From contig NZ_AP018178.1 in NCBI RefSeq assembly GCF_002368195.1, positions 791,738-855,737 of the forward strand: DNA of 64,000 nt. Reading direction: 5' to 3'. Source of the stretch: Calothrix sp. NIES-2100. Lineage in GTDB: Bacteria > Cyanobacteriota > Cyanobacteriia > Cyanobacteriales > Nostocaceae. Under the pieces are notes generated by a model. It was not told the origin of the DNA. It ran no database searches and worked only from the letters and a program-made list of their open reading frames with translations. A program made the position numbers and the translations under genes. Shown here one piece after another: positions 25,170-34,181 of this stretch; position 1 is the stretch's first letter; the number at the start of each line of letters is the position of its first letter.

Positions 25170-26525
25170 ATGAACATCATGTACAACTTTTTTTCGCCGC
25201 GTCACCATCCCCAGCGCCAAAGAAGAAAATTCTCACCCTACCTGAAATACTGGCTGCTGGTGCTGCTTGTAGGCGTATTAATTGTCACTGGATGTCAAGC
25301 AATTCTCCGCCGGGGAGAAGAAGCAAAAGTGATTCATGTTACCTTGTGGCAAGGCGTGAATCCACCGCCCAATCGGGATGTATTGCAAAGGCTAGTAGAT
25401 AAATTTAATCAAACCCATCCGGATATTCAAGTAGAATCACTCTATGTTGGGCAACAGGATCAGCAAATGCCCAAAATTTTGGCAGCAGTCGTAGGCAATG
25501 CACCACCTGATTTACTATGGTACAACCCAACGATCGCCGGTCAATTAGTGGAACTTGATGCCTTAATCCCTGTGGATGAGATGCTGGAAAATTCACCAGT
25601 TAAAGACGAAATTGACCCAACTTTATTTGGATCAATGGAATATCAGGGCAAAATTTGGTCAATTCCCTTTGCGACAAATAATGTCGGCGTTTTTTATCGT
25701 CCTAGTTTGTTTAAAGCCGCAGGTATCGAGAATTTACCCCGGACTTGGGAAGAGTTGCGACAAGTAGCGCAAAAATTAACCCGCGATCGCAATGGCGATG
25801 GCAAAATTGATCAGTACGGTATACTTCTGCCTTTAGGTAAAGGAGAATTTACCGTGTTTACCTGGTTACCATTTATGTGGAGTGGTGGGGGTGAATTAGT
25901 GAGTGGTGAATCACCGCAGGCCGCAGGTGTGAATTTAAAAGATAATCAAGGAGCGATCGCCGCTTTACAATTCTGGCGTGATTTAATTGCAGACGGTTCC
26001 GCTACCTTATCCGAACCAGAAAGAGGTTATGAAGTCAGTAACTTGGTTAGCGGTAAAGTTGCAATGCAAGTAACTGGCCCCTGGAGTTTGGGAGAATTCC
26101 AAGAAAGTGGTGTAGATTTTGATGTCTTTCCCATTCCCATTAAACAAAATCCCGCTACGAGTATTGGCGGTGAAAATTTGTTCTTATTCAAAACCACACC
26201 CCAACAGCAAAAAGCCGCCTTTAAATTTGCTGAGTATGCTGCTAGTGAAGCATTTCAGACAGAATTAGCCCTAGGAACTGGCTATTTACCTGTAAATTTG
26301 CAATCCCGAAAAAGTAGGAAATATCAAAAATTTATGCGTAAATTCCCCCAAATTCAGGTATTTTTAGACCAAGCAAAATTTGGGCGATCGCGTCCGATTT
26401 TTCCGAATTACACCCGCATTTCTGATAACCTAGGTAGGGCAATTGAATCTGTATTATTAGGTAAAAATTCCCCACCCCAAGCCATGAATATTACTCAACA
26501 ACGCCTAGATTTAATTTTTAAGTAA
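25170..26525 (+). CDS. ABC-transporter sugar-binding lipoprotein (extracellular solute-binding family 1)
   Basis: 451 residues. A long basic N-terminus, one hydrophobic segment and a lipobox (VLIVTGC, Cys ~42). The mature part follows family-1 binding proteins: VTLWQGVNPPPNRDVLQRLVDKFNQ, PDLLWYNPTIAGQL, SIPFATNNVGVFYRPSLFKAAGI, RTWEELRQVAQKL, KVAMQVTGPWSLG. It should capture an oligosaccharide or glycerol-phosphate-type ligand for an importer. No permease or ATPase gene is adjacent, so the rest of the transporter is elsewhere. Start ATG 25170. Confidence 0.9.
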   Translation: MNIMYNFFSPRHHPQRQRRKFSPYLKYWLLVLLVGVLIVTGCQAILRRGEEAKVIHVTLWQGVNPPPNRDVLQRLVDKFNQTHPDIQVESLYVGQQDQQMPKILAAVVGNAPPDLLWYNPTIAGQLVELDALIPVDEMLENSPVKDEIDPTLFGSMEYQGKIWSIPFATNNVGVFYRPSLFKAAGIENLPRTWEELRQVAQKLTRDRNGDGKIDQYGILLPLGKGEFTVFTWLPFMWSGGGELVSGESPQAAGVNLKDNQGAIAALQFWRDLIADGSATLSEPERGYEVSNLVSGKVAMQVTGPWSLGEFQESGVDFDVFPIPIKQNPATSIGGENLFLFKTTPQQQKAAFKFAEYAASEAFQTELALGTGYLPVNLQSRKSRKYQKFMRKFPQIQVFLDQAKFGRSRPIFPNYTRISDNLGRAIESVLLGKNSPPQAMNITQQRLDLIFK

Positions 26526-26928
26526 TTAGAAATAGGCACTATGGACGGGATAAATTTTCATCTTTAGTCGTATCATTTTACTGTTTAATGGAAGTTATTG
26601 AAATAAAGCAAATTGCAGAAGAAAGAATAAAATTTAAAATCATCTTGTCTAAGGAATAAGTTCATATTTTTATACCTATTTAAAAAACGTGACAAATCTG
26701 TAGGGGCGGGGTCTCCCCGACCTTCACTCCCCACCCATCACCTCAACCTTAAAAACAAAAAACACACTTTTAGTTACAGCATTTGTAATGAAATTGTCAT
26801 TTTTATAATTAATTTCATAGTAATTATTGACAATGGTAACTTATTCCTGAATCAAAACCTTTTGGTAAGAAAGGTTTGAAAAACTTCCGCTGTCTAAAAA
26901 AATTGTCATCTTTGAGGAGAAATTACTT
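26526..26928. other. Intergenic region upstream of the subtilase
   Basis: About 400 bp, AT-rich with a short GC palindrome (CGGGGTCTCCCCG near 26707). A good ribosome site, GAGGAGAAATTACTT, precedes the subtilase ATG. No gene. Confidence 0.6.
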
Positions 26929-28404
26929 ATGCCCATTGATTACACGCATAAAAAATCATTGAATGATAACGGGCTAAATGTTAATCCTGTCTCCTCAGCA
27001 GATAATTTTAATTTTCAAAATGACGACAATTTAAATATCAGTGGTCATAGTAGTTTTGACCCCAATATCAATGATTTTAGGGCGAATAATACTGATGTGC
27101 AACAACTCGATAGTAGAGATACTATGAGTACACTTAGTTATGACTCTACCACTGGTTATGGCTTAGTGAATGCCGCAGCTGGAGTTGCTAAAGCTATTGG
27201 TCAAAATACCTTTGCCGATGTTGCCGATTTAGGTGGTAATAATTGGAATCTTGACATGGTAAAAGCCCCAGAAGTTTGGGCTAGAGGATACACAGGTCAG
27301 GATGTTGTTGTCGCTGTTATTGATACTGGAGTTGACTATAATCATCTAGATTTAAAAAATAATATCTGGACTAATACTAAAGAAATTGCTGGTAATAACA
27401 TAGATGATGATGGCAACGGCTACATTGATGATAGCCACGGTTGGAATTTTGTAGAAAACACCAGTGACCCCATAGATAGAAACGGTCATGGTACTCATGT
27501 TTCTGGGACTATTGCGGGAGAAAATAATGGTGTTGGTGTGACAGGAATTGCCTATAATTCCAAAATTATGCCCGTGAAAGTTCTCGATGATTCTGGTTCA
27601 GGCTCCCTTAGTTCTATTACTAAAGGTATTTATTATGCTGTGAATCAAGGAGCTAATGTCATTAATCTTAGCCTAGGTAGCGATTTTCCTAACAGTTCTT
27701 TAGCATCAGCTATTGAATATGCCAGTAAGAAAGGTGTAGTAGTTGTAATGGCAGCTGGTAATAATGGGTTACCAATCATATCCTACCCCGCCAACTATGC
27801 AAATCAGTGGGGATTGGCTGTGGGCGCAGTGGATCAGAATAATCAGATTGCAGACTTCTCTAACCGACCAGGAATCAGTCAACTCGCCTATGTAACAGCA
27901 CCGGGAGTGAATATTTACTCATCAGTACCAGGCGATCAGTATGCTAATTATAGTGGCACATCTATGGCTGCTCCTCATGTTGCCGGGGTAGTAGCTTTGA
28001 TGCTCAGTGCTAATCATAGCCTGACTGATGCCCAAGTACGTCAAATTATCACACAGACCGCAGGCAATGGCGGCCCAAATCCAGATGCAGGCTTGAGTGC
28101 TGGCTGGTTAGTCAATGACTTTATTGCAGAGATAGCGGGAAATACTAGTAAATTTTCTGTTTCTAACTTAGAGAATAGCGCGATGTCTGGAGACAAGCCG
28201 CTCCGCTTCTACGCACCAGACCAGACTATAGATCTTAGCGCAAACGCTTCCACACAACCGCAAAGTCTTGACAGTATCAGCAATGCAAACATCTGGTCAC
28301 AATACCGTTATTATGATAGCAATCTGAATACCAACACCTACAACAGCCTCGCAAATGACCAGGCGACTGATATGGAAAAAATGCGGCAACAATTCCCAAA
28401 GTAA
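26929..28404 (+). CDS. Subtilisin-like serine protease (S8)
   Basis: 491 residues. The catalytic triad is visible: Asp in AVIDTGVDYNHLD, His in RNGHGTHVSGT and Ser in YSGTSMAAPHVAGV; the oxyanion Asn region is AAGNNG. The N-terminal ~100 residues are hydrophilic with no classic signal peptide, as is common in cyanobacterial subtilases that use non-classical secretion. The insert IDDDGNGYIDDSHGW looks calcium-binding. The C-terminal ~100 residues are low-complexity and include SGDKPLRFYAP, encoded by a dispersed repeat (28183-28215). A strong terminator follows at 28537. Confidence 0.92.
   Translation: MPIDYTHKKSLNDNGLNVNPVSSADNFNFQNDDNLNISGHSSFDPNINDFRANNTDVQQLDSRDTMSTLSYDSTTGYGLVNAAAGVAKAIGQNTFADVADLGGNNWNLDMVKAPEVWARGYTGQDVVVAVIDTGVDYNHLDLKNNIWTNTKEIAGNNIDDDGNGYIDDSHGWNFVENTSDPIDRNGHGTHVSGTIAGENNGVGVTGIAYNSKIMPVKVLDDSGSGSLSSITKGIYYAVNQGANVINLSLGSDFPNSSLASAIEYASKKGVVVVMAAGNNGLPIISYPANYANQWGLAVGAVDQNNQIADFSNRPGISQLAYVTAPGVNIYSSVPGDQYANYSGTSMAAPHVAGVVALMLSANHSLTDAQVRQIITQTAGNGGPNPDAGLSAGWLVNDFIAEIAGNTSKFSVSNLENSAMSGDKPLRFYAPDQTIDLSANASTQPQSLDSISNANIWSQYRYYDSNLNTNTYNSLANDQATDMEKMRQQFPK
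28183..28215. repeat. Dispersed repeat translated within the subtilase tail
   Basis: The complement reads GCGTAGAAGCGGAGCGGCTT then GTCTCCAGAC, matching the repeat type at 13220-13250 and 25113-25140. It keeps the frame and adds ~11 residues to a tail region. Confidence 0.6.
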
Positions 28405-28854
28405 ATGGTTGAATTGCGCAAAAGGTTCGCTAAAGTCCGATCGCAGGGGTATTAAGGTATTTTCTTGCGCGATCGCATCTCTGTAAAATAATCTAAAAAT
28501 AACTTTTTCACTAAAACTTATTTTCTACTTTGGTTCAAAGTGGCTGGAAAAACCTTTTCCAGCCACTTTTCTGGTTGATTCACAACTACATCTGAAATTC
28601 TACTGTCTTGACAACGACTACTTAATCAAGAGTGGAGCAATCCAAATAAACAGTCATTAACTTATATTTTTTCATAATCATCTGTCTAACTTTAATAGCA
28701 CTTCATAAAAAAATACGCAGGTATACCCTAGCTGTTTCTGCATTAGCAAGCGCAGAATGTAATCAATTATATTCTGCCGAGAATTTTCCTACTAAAACTT
28801 TTAACTAAGAAAGTTTTAAGGGGTGTTTTTTTACCAACTGATACAGGGATATTT
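28405..28854. other. Intergenic region between the subtilase and the repeat protein
   Basis: 450 bp holding one terminator (28537-28573) and otherwise AT-rich sequence with HIP1 copies near 28465. No gene seen. Confidence 0.6.
28537..28573 (+). terminator. Rho-independent terminator after the subtilase
   Basis: AAAGTGGCTGGAAAA and TTTTCCAGCCACTTT form a perfect 15-bp stem around a 3-nt loop, with a T-rich end. Confidence 0.8.
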
Positions 28855-31800
28855 ATGCCTTTTGATATTGCAGGTAATACTTTAAATACAGCTTTTGATC
28901 TAAATTTAAATTCCAACTCTCAAACTTTAAAAGACTGGGTGGGTTTGTCAGATACCAACGACTTCTACCGCTTCAATCTTAGTAGTCGCAGTAGTTTCAG
29001 CCTCTCTCTCGATAATTTGTTGGCTGATGTAAATGTAAGGTTAATTCGAGATTACAACTTAAATAGTGTAGTTGATACAGGTGAAATTATCACTGGTTGT
29101 TATACCACTGGAACAGCGGCTGAATCGATCAAGACATCTTTAGACAGTGGTACTTACTTCATTCAAGTTTACTCTGTCAACGGCAGCACCAACTATAATT
29201 TGGGCGTTTCTGCTCAACCAGTCAACGTCGCCCCCACTAACTTACAATTCAACCTCAATAACACCAACCTCAAACCCACAGATGCTCTGAGCATCAATAA
29301 TGGCTTAGTCTACGATACTAACGGTGCAACTGACATTTCCAAGGTAGATTTCCGCATCAAGAAAGCTGATGGTACCTTCGTGGAGGTAAAAGATGTTGTC
29401 AGTGTCACACCTGCTAGCGACAAGCGCTGGGGAAGTTTCAATTACGAGTTGTCGTTGAGTAGCTTAAACTTGGCGAGTGGTAATTACAGCCTGTGGGCAG
29501 TTGCTTATGACAAAGCAAATTTAGCTAGTAATGTTGTAGAACGTGCATTTAGCTTCACTAACAACGTCGCCCCCAATAGCTTACAATTCAACCTCAATAA
29601 CACCAACCTCAAACCCACAGATGCTCTGAGCATCAATAATGGCTTAGTCTACGATACTAACGGTGCAACTGACATTTCCAAGGTAGATTTCCGCATCAAG
29701 AAAGCTGATGGTACCTTCGTGGAGGTAAAAGATGTTGTCAGTGTCACACCTGCTAGCGACAAGCGCTGGGGAAGTTTCAATTACGAGTTGTCGTTGAGTA
29801 GCTTAAACTTGGCGAGTGGTAATTACAGCCTGTGGGCAGTTGCTTATGACAAAGCAAATTTAGCTAGTAATGTTGTAGAACGTGCATTTAGCTTCACTAA
29901 CAACGTCGCCCCCAATAGCTTACAATTCAACCTCAATAACACCAACCTCAAACCCACAGATGCTCTGAGCATCAATAATGGCTTAGTCTACAATAGCAAC
30001 GGTGCTACAGACATTTCCAAGGTAGATTTCCGCATCAAGAAAGCTGATGGTACCTTTGTGGAAGTCATCGATGTTGTGAGTGTCACACCCTCTACCACAG
30101 ACAATCGCTGGGGAAGTTTCAACTACAATCTGTCGTTGAGTGGCTTAAATCTCGCGACTGGTAATTACAGCCTGTGGGCAGTTGCTTATGACAAAGCAAA
30201 TGCAGCTAGTAATGTAGTGGAGCGTACTTTTAGCTTCACTAACTTCACATCCAAAGCTATTACATTGGGTACTCAAGTTGACTTCAACGGCGACGGAAAA
30301 ACTGACTTTATCCGCCAAGAAAAAGGTGCTTGGGCAACCGATGCTTATGGTACAGGTAAAGTTTACCTTTCTAACGGAGATGGCACTTTTAGAAAACTGG
30401 ATTTGACAGATTCAGATGATATGAAAGGTGACTTAACTAACCTGATTGTTGGCGATTATAACGGCGACGGAAAAACTGACTTTATCCGCCAAGAAAAAGG
30501 TGCTTGGGCAACCGATGCTTATGGTACAGGTAAAGTTTACCTTTCTAACGGAGATGGCACTTTTAGAAAACTGGATTTGACAGATTCAGATGATATGAAA
30601 GGTGACTTAACTAACCTGATTGTTGGCGATTATAACGGCGACGGAAAAACTGACTTTATCCGCCAAGAAAAAGGACATTGGGCAACCGATGCTTATGGTA
30701 CAGGTAAAGTTTACCTTTCTAATGGGGATGGCACTTTTAGAAAACTAGATTTGACCGATTCTGATGATATGAAAGGTGACTTAACCAACCTGATTGTTGG
30801 TGATTATAACGGCGATGGGAAAACTGACTTTATCCGCCAAGAAAAAGGACATTGGGCAACAGATGCTTATGGTACAGGTAAAGTTTACCTTTCTAATGGA
30901 GATGGCACTTTTAGAAAACTAGATTTGACCGATTCTGATGATATGAAAGGTGACTTAACCAACCTGATTGTTGGCGATTATAACGGCGACGGAAAAACTG
31001 ACTTTATCCGTCAAGAAAAAGGTCATTGGGCAACAGATGCTTATGGTACAGGTAAAGTTTATCTTGCTAACGGAGATGGCACTTTTAGAAAAATGGATTT
31101 GACCGATTCTGATGATATGAAAGGTGACTTAACCAACCTGATTGTTGGCGATTATAACGGGGACGGTAAAACAGACTTTATCCGCCAAGAAAAAGGTCAT
31201 TGGGCGACAGATGCTTATGGTACAGGTAAAGTTTATCTTGCTAACGGAGATGGCACTTTTAGAAAACTAGATTTGACCGATTCCGATGATATGAAAGGTG
31301 ATGGGGTGAATATTATTACTAATAATAATATCGTAGGTAGAGAAGTCGATCTAGTGCGGCAGGATGTGACACCAGTACAACCTCAACCGCCAGTAGTGAC
31401 TCCACCATCCGGTTTAATGGCTACTTCCGATAAGTTAATGCAACTTAGAAACGGAGAGTTGAATGGTAAATCCTTTAATGTCGATAACTATGCTGGTGCC
31501 CAATGTTGGGATTTAGTTGCTTATGCAACAGGAATTAACAGTTCCAGCTCTTATTGGCTAACCACTCATTGGAAAGCAGGAGCTAATGTCATGGCAAATG
31601 GTAATGTTGCTGTGGGTACTGCCATTGCAACTTTCTTAGGGCCAAATGGTGCTTACGACAATCCCGTTAAAAATGCCAACGGAAAAACCACCTGGATACA
31701 GCACACCGCAATTTTTGCAGGCTATGGAACTGAGAATGAAGTACGTGGCTTCTATGTGTGGGATCAGAGTTGGAATCAGAGTACCTTAGATTTTGATAAG

Positions 31801-31881
31801 CGATATGTCCAGAAACACTTTATTCGGAATAATAGCTCAGGAACTAGTGATGCAGACAACTATTATGTTATTCGGACTTAA
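28855..31881 (+). CDS. Modular secreted protein: PPC-like domain, 3 Ig-like repeats, 6 FG-GAP-like Ca repeats, BPSL0067-like amidase domain
   Basis: 1008 residues. The N-terminus resembles the pre-peptidase C-terminal domain (WVGLSDTNDFYRFNLSSRSS, SGTYFIQVYSVNG), often found with subtilases such as the preceding gene. Three 113-residue repeats follow; units 1 and 2 are nearly identical even at DNA level (339-bp period). Then come six 58-residue repeats with DYNGDGKTDF, a DxDGxxD calcium loop of the VCBS/FG-GAP type (174-bp period). After a Pro-rich linker the last ~150 residues (GAQCWDLVAYATG, VAVGTAIATFLGPNGAYDN, IQHTAIFAGYG, FYVWDQSWNQ) look like the BPSL0067/NlpC-P60-type fold, with Cys and His as catalytic candidates. 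It is probably a secreted peptidoglycan or peptide amidase. No signal peptide is visible. Substrate unknown. Confidence 0.85.
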   Translation: MPFDIAGNTLNTAFDLNLNSNSQTLKDWVGLSDTNDFYRFNLSSRSSFSLSLDNLLADVNVRLIRDYNLNSVVDTGEIITGCYTTGTAAESIKTSLDSGTYFIQVYSVNGSTNYNLGVSAQPVNVAPTNLQFNLNNTNLKPTDALSINNGLVYDTNGATDISKVDFRIKKADGTFVEVKDVVSVTPASDKRWGSFNYELSLSSLNLASGNYSLWAVAYDKANLASNVVERAFSFTNNVAPNSLQFNLNNTNLKPTDALSINNGLVYDTNGATDISKVDFRIKKADGTFVEVKDVVSVTPASDKRWGSFNYELSLSSLNLASGNYSLWAVAYDKANLASNVVERAFSFTNNVAPNSLQFNLNNTNLKPTDALSINNGLVYNSNGATDISKVDFRIKKADGTFVEVIDVVSVTPSTTDNRWGSFNYNLSLSGLNLATGNYSLWAVAYDKANAASNVVERTFSFTNFTSKAITLGTQVDFNGDGKTDFIRQEKGAWATDAYGTGKVYLSNGDGTFRKLDLTDSDDMKGDLTNLIVGDYNGDGKTDFIRQEKGAWATDAYGTGKVYLSNGDGTFRKLDLTDSDDMKGDLTNLIVGDYNGDGKTDFIRQEKGHWATDAYGTGKVYLSNGDGTFRKLDLTDSDDMKGDLTNLIVGDYNGDGKTDFIRQEKGHWATDAYGTGKVYLSNGDGTFRKLDLTDSDDMKGDLTNLIVGDYNGDGKTDFIRQEKGHWATDAYGTGKVYLANGDGTFRKMDLTDSDDMKGDLTNLIVGDYNGDGKTDFIRQEKGHWATDAYGTGKVYLANGDGTFRKLDLTDSDDMKGDGVNIITNNNIVGREVDLVRQDVTPVQPQPPVVTPPSGLMATSDKLMQLRNGELNGKSFNVDNYAGAQCWDLVAYATGINSSSSYWLTTHWKAGANVMANGNVAVGTAIATFLGPNGAYDNPVKNANGKTTWIQHTAIFAGYGTENEVRGFYVWDQSWNQSTLDFDKRYVQKHFIRNNSSGTSDADNYYVIRT
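29227..30240 (+). repeat. Three 339-bp tandem repeats within the gene
   Basis: GTCGCCCCCA marks the unit starts at 29227, 29566 and 29905. Units 1 and 2 are almost base-for-base identical, implying recent duplication or gene conversion. Unit 3 has diverged. Confidence 0.9.
30275..31300 (+). repeat. Six 174-bp tandem repeats (calcium-loop units)
   Basis: Units recur every 174 bp (for example GGCGATTATAACGGCG at 30451 and 30625). The first two are nearly identical in DNA; later ones differ mostly at silent positions. Confidence 0.9.
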
Positions 31882-31963
31882 GTCAAACTTGATTTGGTAG
31901 TAAAAGTCTAAGGGTAGCCATCATAAAAATAATAGCGTGGGGTAGACATTACCAACCTGACAA

Positions 31964-32006
31964 GCGATCGCTCTTTCTATTCATTAAGAGTGCGATCGCA
32001 TTTTTT
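31964..32006 (+). terminator. Terminator with HIP1 in the stem
   Basis: GCGATCGCTCTT and AAGAGTGCGATCGC pair, followed by ATTTTTTAC. It lies 80 bp after the repeat-protein stop. Confidence 0.65.
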
Positions 32007-32046
32007 ACATTAGAGAAATTCAAGTTGATTTTTCATTTCTTCTGGC

Positions 32047-32367
32047 TCAATAATTTCCCAGATTCTTTAGTTTCTGTTGCAGAATTGAAGGAGTTTGAGC
32101 CTGAATTTCTCTCACAAAGGCTTCTCCTTGTGCAATTTGTTGTCTGATTTCATCTCGATGATCGTGGTAATAGGCTAAGGCAGCATAGACATCAGCTAAA
32201 GTGATACTAGGGTAGTGATAAACGATTTCGTCAGGGGAAAGCCCCATTCGTTCGTGCCAAATTATAATATCTTGTACTCTAATTCGGTGTCCAGCAATGT
32301 GCGGTTTACCACCACACACACCTGGAGTAATTTCAATGTGTTCTGAGATTACTGATATCTTAGACAT
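32047..32367 (-). CDS. DUF433 domain protein (antitoxin-like)
   Basis: 106 residues. EITPGVCGGKPHIAGHRIRVQDIIIWHERMGLSPDEIVYHYP is the DUF433 core, a helix-turn-helix-like domain found in VapB-like antitoxins that usually pair with a DUF5615 PIN-like toxin. No such toxin gene is adjacent on either side, so it is an orphan. The C-terminal half is a charged helix. A regulatory DNA-binding role is inferred from the family only. Confidence 0.85.
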   Translation of the reverse strand: MSKISVISEHIEITPGVCGGKPHIAGHRIRVQDIIIWHERMGLSPDEIVYHYPSITLADVYAALAYYHDHRDEIRQQIAQGEAFVREIQAQTPSILQQKLKNLGNY

Positions 32368-32435
32368 CTGTGCTTGTTATCCAAGAAACACTTTTATGAG
32401 AACAAATTATATCTTAACGTCAATTATAAATATAG

Positions 32436-32458
32436 CTGTTGACTGTTGACTGTTGACA
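32436..32458. repeat. CTGTTGA heptamer repeat, three units
   Basis: GCTGTTGACTGTTGACTGTT. STRR-type. Confidence 0.8.
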
Positions 32459-32536
32459 GACTTGAAAGCCTTTTATTGTTAGGGTTTTATCTTAGCTTGA
32501 TGTCCTAATCTATCTGGCTACAGCTATACCTGATTA

Positions 32537-32574
32537 GCGATCGCTCTTCCTAATTCCTCCAAAAGAGCGATCGC
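32537..32574. terminator. Hairpin with HIP1 in both arms
   Basis: GCGATCGCTCTT and AAGAGCGATCGC form a 12-bp perfect stem just after the HlyD stop (minus strand). There is no T-tract, so termination is only likely. Confidence 0.45.
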
Positions 32575-32585
32575 ACATCCCAAAC

Positions 32586-34082
32586 CTACCTCACAGAAAA
32601 TGCTTCGCTAAACCGTCGCGTCACAGGCTCCATAATAAAGGTCAAAACTGATTTTTTCCGCGTGACAATTTCCCCATTAGCTGCCATACCGGGATTTAAG
32701 GCAACTTCTTGACCACGGACATTAATTGAGTGTTTGTTTAACTTAATTCTTGTGGGAAACACTAAGCCTAAATCTTTATCGGTAATTGCATTCGGACTGA
32801 CTTGCACAACCTCGCCATTAATAACACCAAATTCCTGAAAGGGGAAAGTTGCCATTTTTACCTTGGCTTTCATCCCCTGGCGAATAAATCCAATATCGCG
32901 GTTGCGAACTTTGACTTCTAGGAGCATTTCTTCCCCTTCTGGTAAAATGGAAAGTAACTCTTCACCAGCTTGTACTGGGCCTTTGGTAGCTTTGATTTTG
33001 TAAATTGTGCCAGGAAAGGGCGCTTTAATAGTTTCTTCGTCTTCCTGTTTTCTGGCTTGCTCTAATTGACCAGCAACGTTAGTCAATTCTTCTTTGCGCT
33101 TGTTAATTTGGGTGATAATTTCGCTTTGGCGTTCTGATACTAAACGCTGTGCTTGATTGCTCGCTGCTTGATAAGCTGCTTGGGCTTGGCGAATTTCTTG
33201 AGTTTGAGCAGCAATATCTTTTTCTAAGGATGTAACTTTGTCTTGAACTTCGAGAATTTTATTCTCGGCATTAGTTATTTCATCTTTGGCTCTGGTAATA
33301 TCTGTAGTAGCCCGATTTAATCTTTCTTGAGCTTCTAGATAATCGACTCGCGGTACAGCACCGGGAGAAAGAAGAGTACGCAGGCTTTGTTCTCTTTTTT
33401 GAGCGATCGCCAAATTACTTTCCATTTTAGAACTGATGCTTTTGGCATTGACTAAGTTAGTTTTGGCGTTAACAAAAGCACTTTTGGCGCTGGCTAAGTT
33501 TTCTTGTAACCGCGAGAGTCGCACTTTAGCTTGATCGATGATTGCTTGTTGGCGATTTGCTTCGGCTTGTGCTGCTGCTTGACGTGCTTGATAATCTCCT
33601 AGGCGGGAGTTTAACAGCTGATCTTGTAATCCAGTCCCAGTAGTTTTAACTCCCACCCGTTCAGCATCTAAACGTTGTAAGTCTTCTTGAATCAATTTAG
33701 TAGCTTTCGCCAGTCGATTCACATCAGTTTGTTTCAAGTCGGGATCGCGTTCAATTAAGACTTGATTTTTGGTGACGCGATCGCCTTCTTTGACTTTGAT
33801 TTTCATAATTGTCCCACCACCTAGGGATGTGACTGGCCTGACTTGTGTAGATGCAATTAATTCCCCTGAGGCGATCGCTACTTCATCGATTTCGGAAAAA
33901 TTTGCCCAAGCGATCGCCCCAAATACTATCAGGCTGATCGTTCCCGCTAATAATCTCGTGTATAGCGGTGGTAATTCCTGTACTGCTTTACCCAATTCAT
34001 AAGATAGTTGTTCATCTGGTTTAGCAAATCGCTGTTTTGTCTGACGCGCTTGCGTAGCATTCGCCACTAGGGAATATTTCAT
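32586..34082 (-). CDS. HlyD-family secretion adaptor, full length
   Basis: 498 residues. A cytosolic N-terminus with one membrane helix (LLAGTISLIVFGAIAWANF) is followed by a lipoyl half-motif (GGGTIMKIKVKEGDRVTKNQV), a ~250-residue coiled coil, the second half-motif (IKAPFPGTIYKIKATKGPVQAGE) and a beta-barrel. It is the periplasmic adaptor of a type I secretion or related export system, which bridges an inner-membrane ABC transporter to an outer-membrane channel. Neither partner is adjacent. It could serve the nearby secreted repeat protein or subtilase, which lack Sec signals; this is inference from proximity alone. Confidence 0.9.
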   Translation of the reverse strand: MKYSLVANATQARQTKQRFAKPDEQLSYELGKAVQELPPLYTRLLAGTISLIVFGAIAWANFSEIDEVAIASGELIASTQVRPVTSLGGGTIMKIKVKEGDRVTKNQVLIERDPDLKQTDVNRLAKATKLIQEDLQRLDAERVGVKTTGTGLQDQLLNSRLGDYQARQAAAQAEANRQQAIIDQAKVRLSRLQENLASAKSAFVNAKTNLVNAKSISSKMESNLAIAQKREQSLRTLLSPGAVPRVDYLEAQERLNRATTDITRAKDEITNAENKILEVQDKVTSLEKDIAAQTQEIRQAQAAYQAASNQAQRLVSERQSEIITQINKRKEELTNVAGQLEQARKQEDEETIKAPFPGTIYKIKATKGPVQAGEELLSILPEGEEMLLEVKVRNRDIGFIRQGMKAKVKMATFPFQEFGVINGEVVQVSPNAITDKDLGLVFPTRIKLNKHSINVRGQEVALNPGMAANGEIVTRKKSVLTFIMEPVTRRFSEAFSVR

Positions 34083-34109
34083 ACAATTTTTGTTATTTGT
34101 CCTTTATCC

Positions 34110-34142
34110 TTTGTCATTAGTCATTGGTCATTAGTCATTAGT
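34110..34142. repeat. GTCATTA/GTCATTG heptamer repeats
   Basis: Four to five units between the SDR and HlyD genes. STRR-type. Confidence 0.75.
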
Positions 34143-34181
34143 TTGAGTAGTAAAGAATAATGACCAATGATAGTGACTTTT

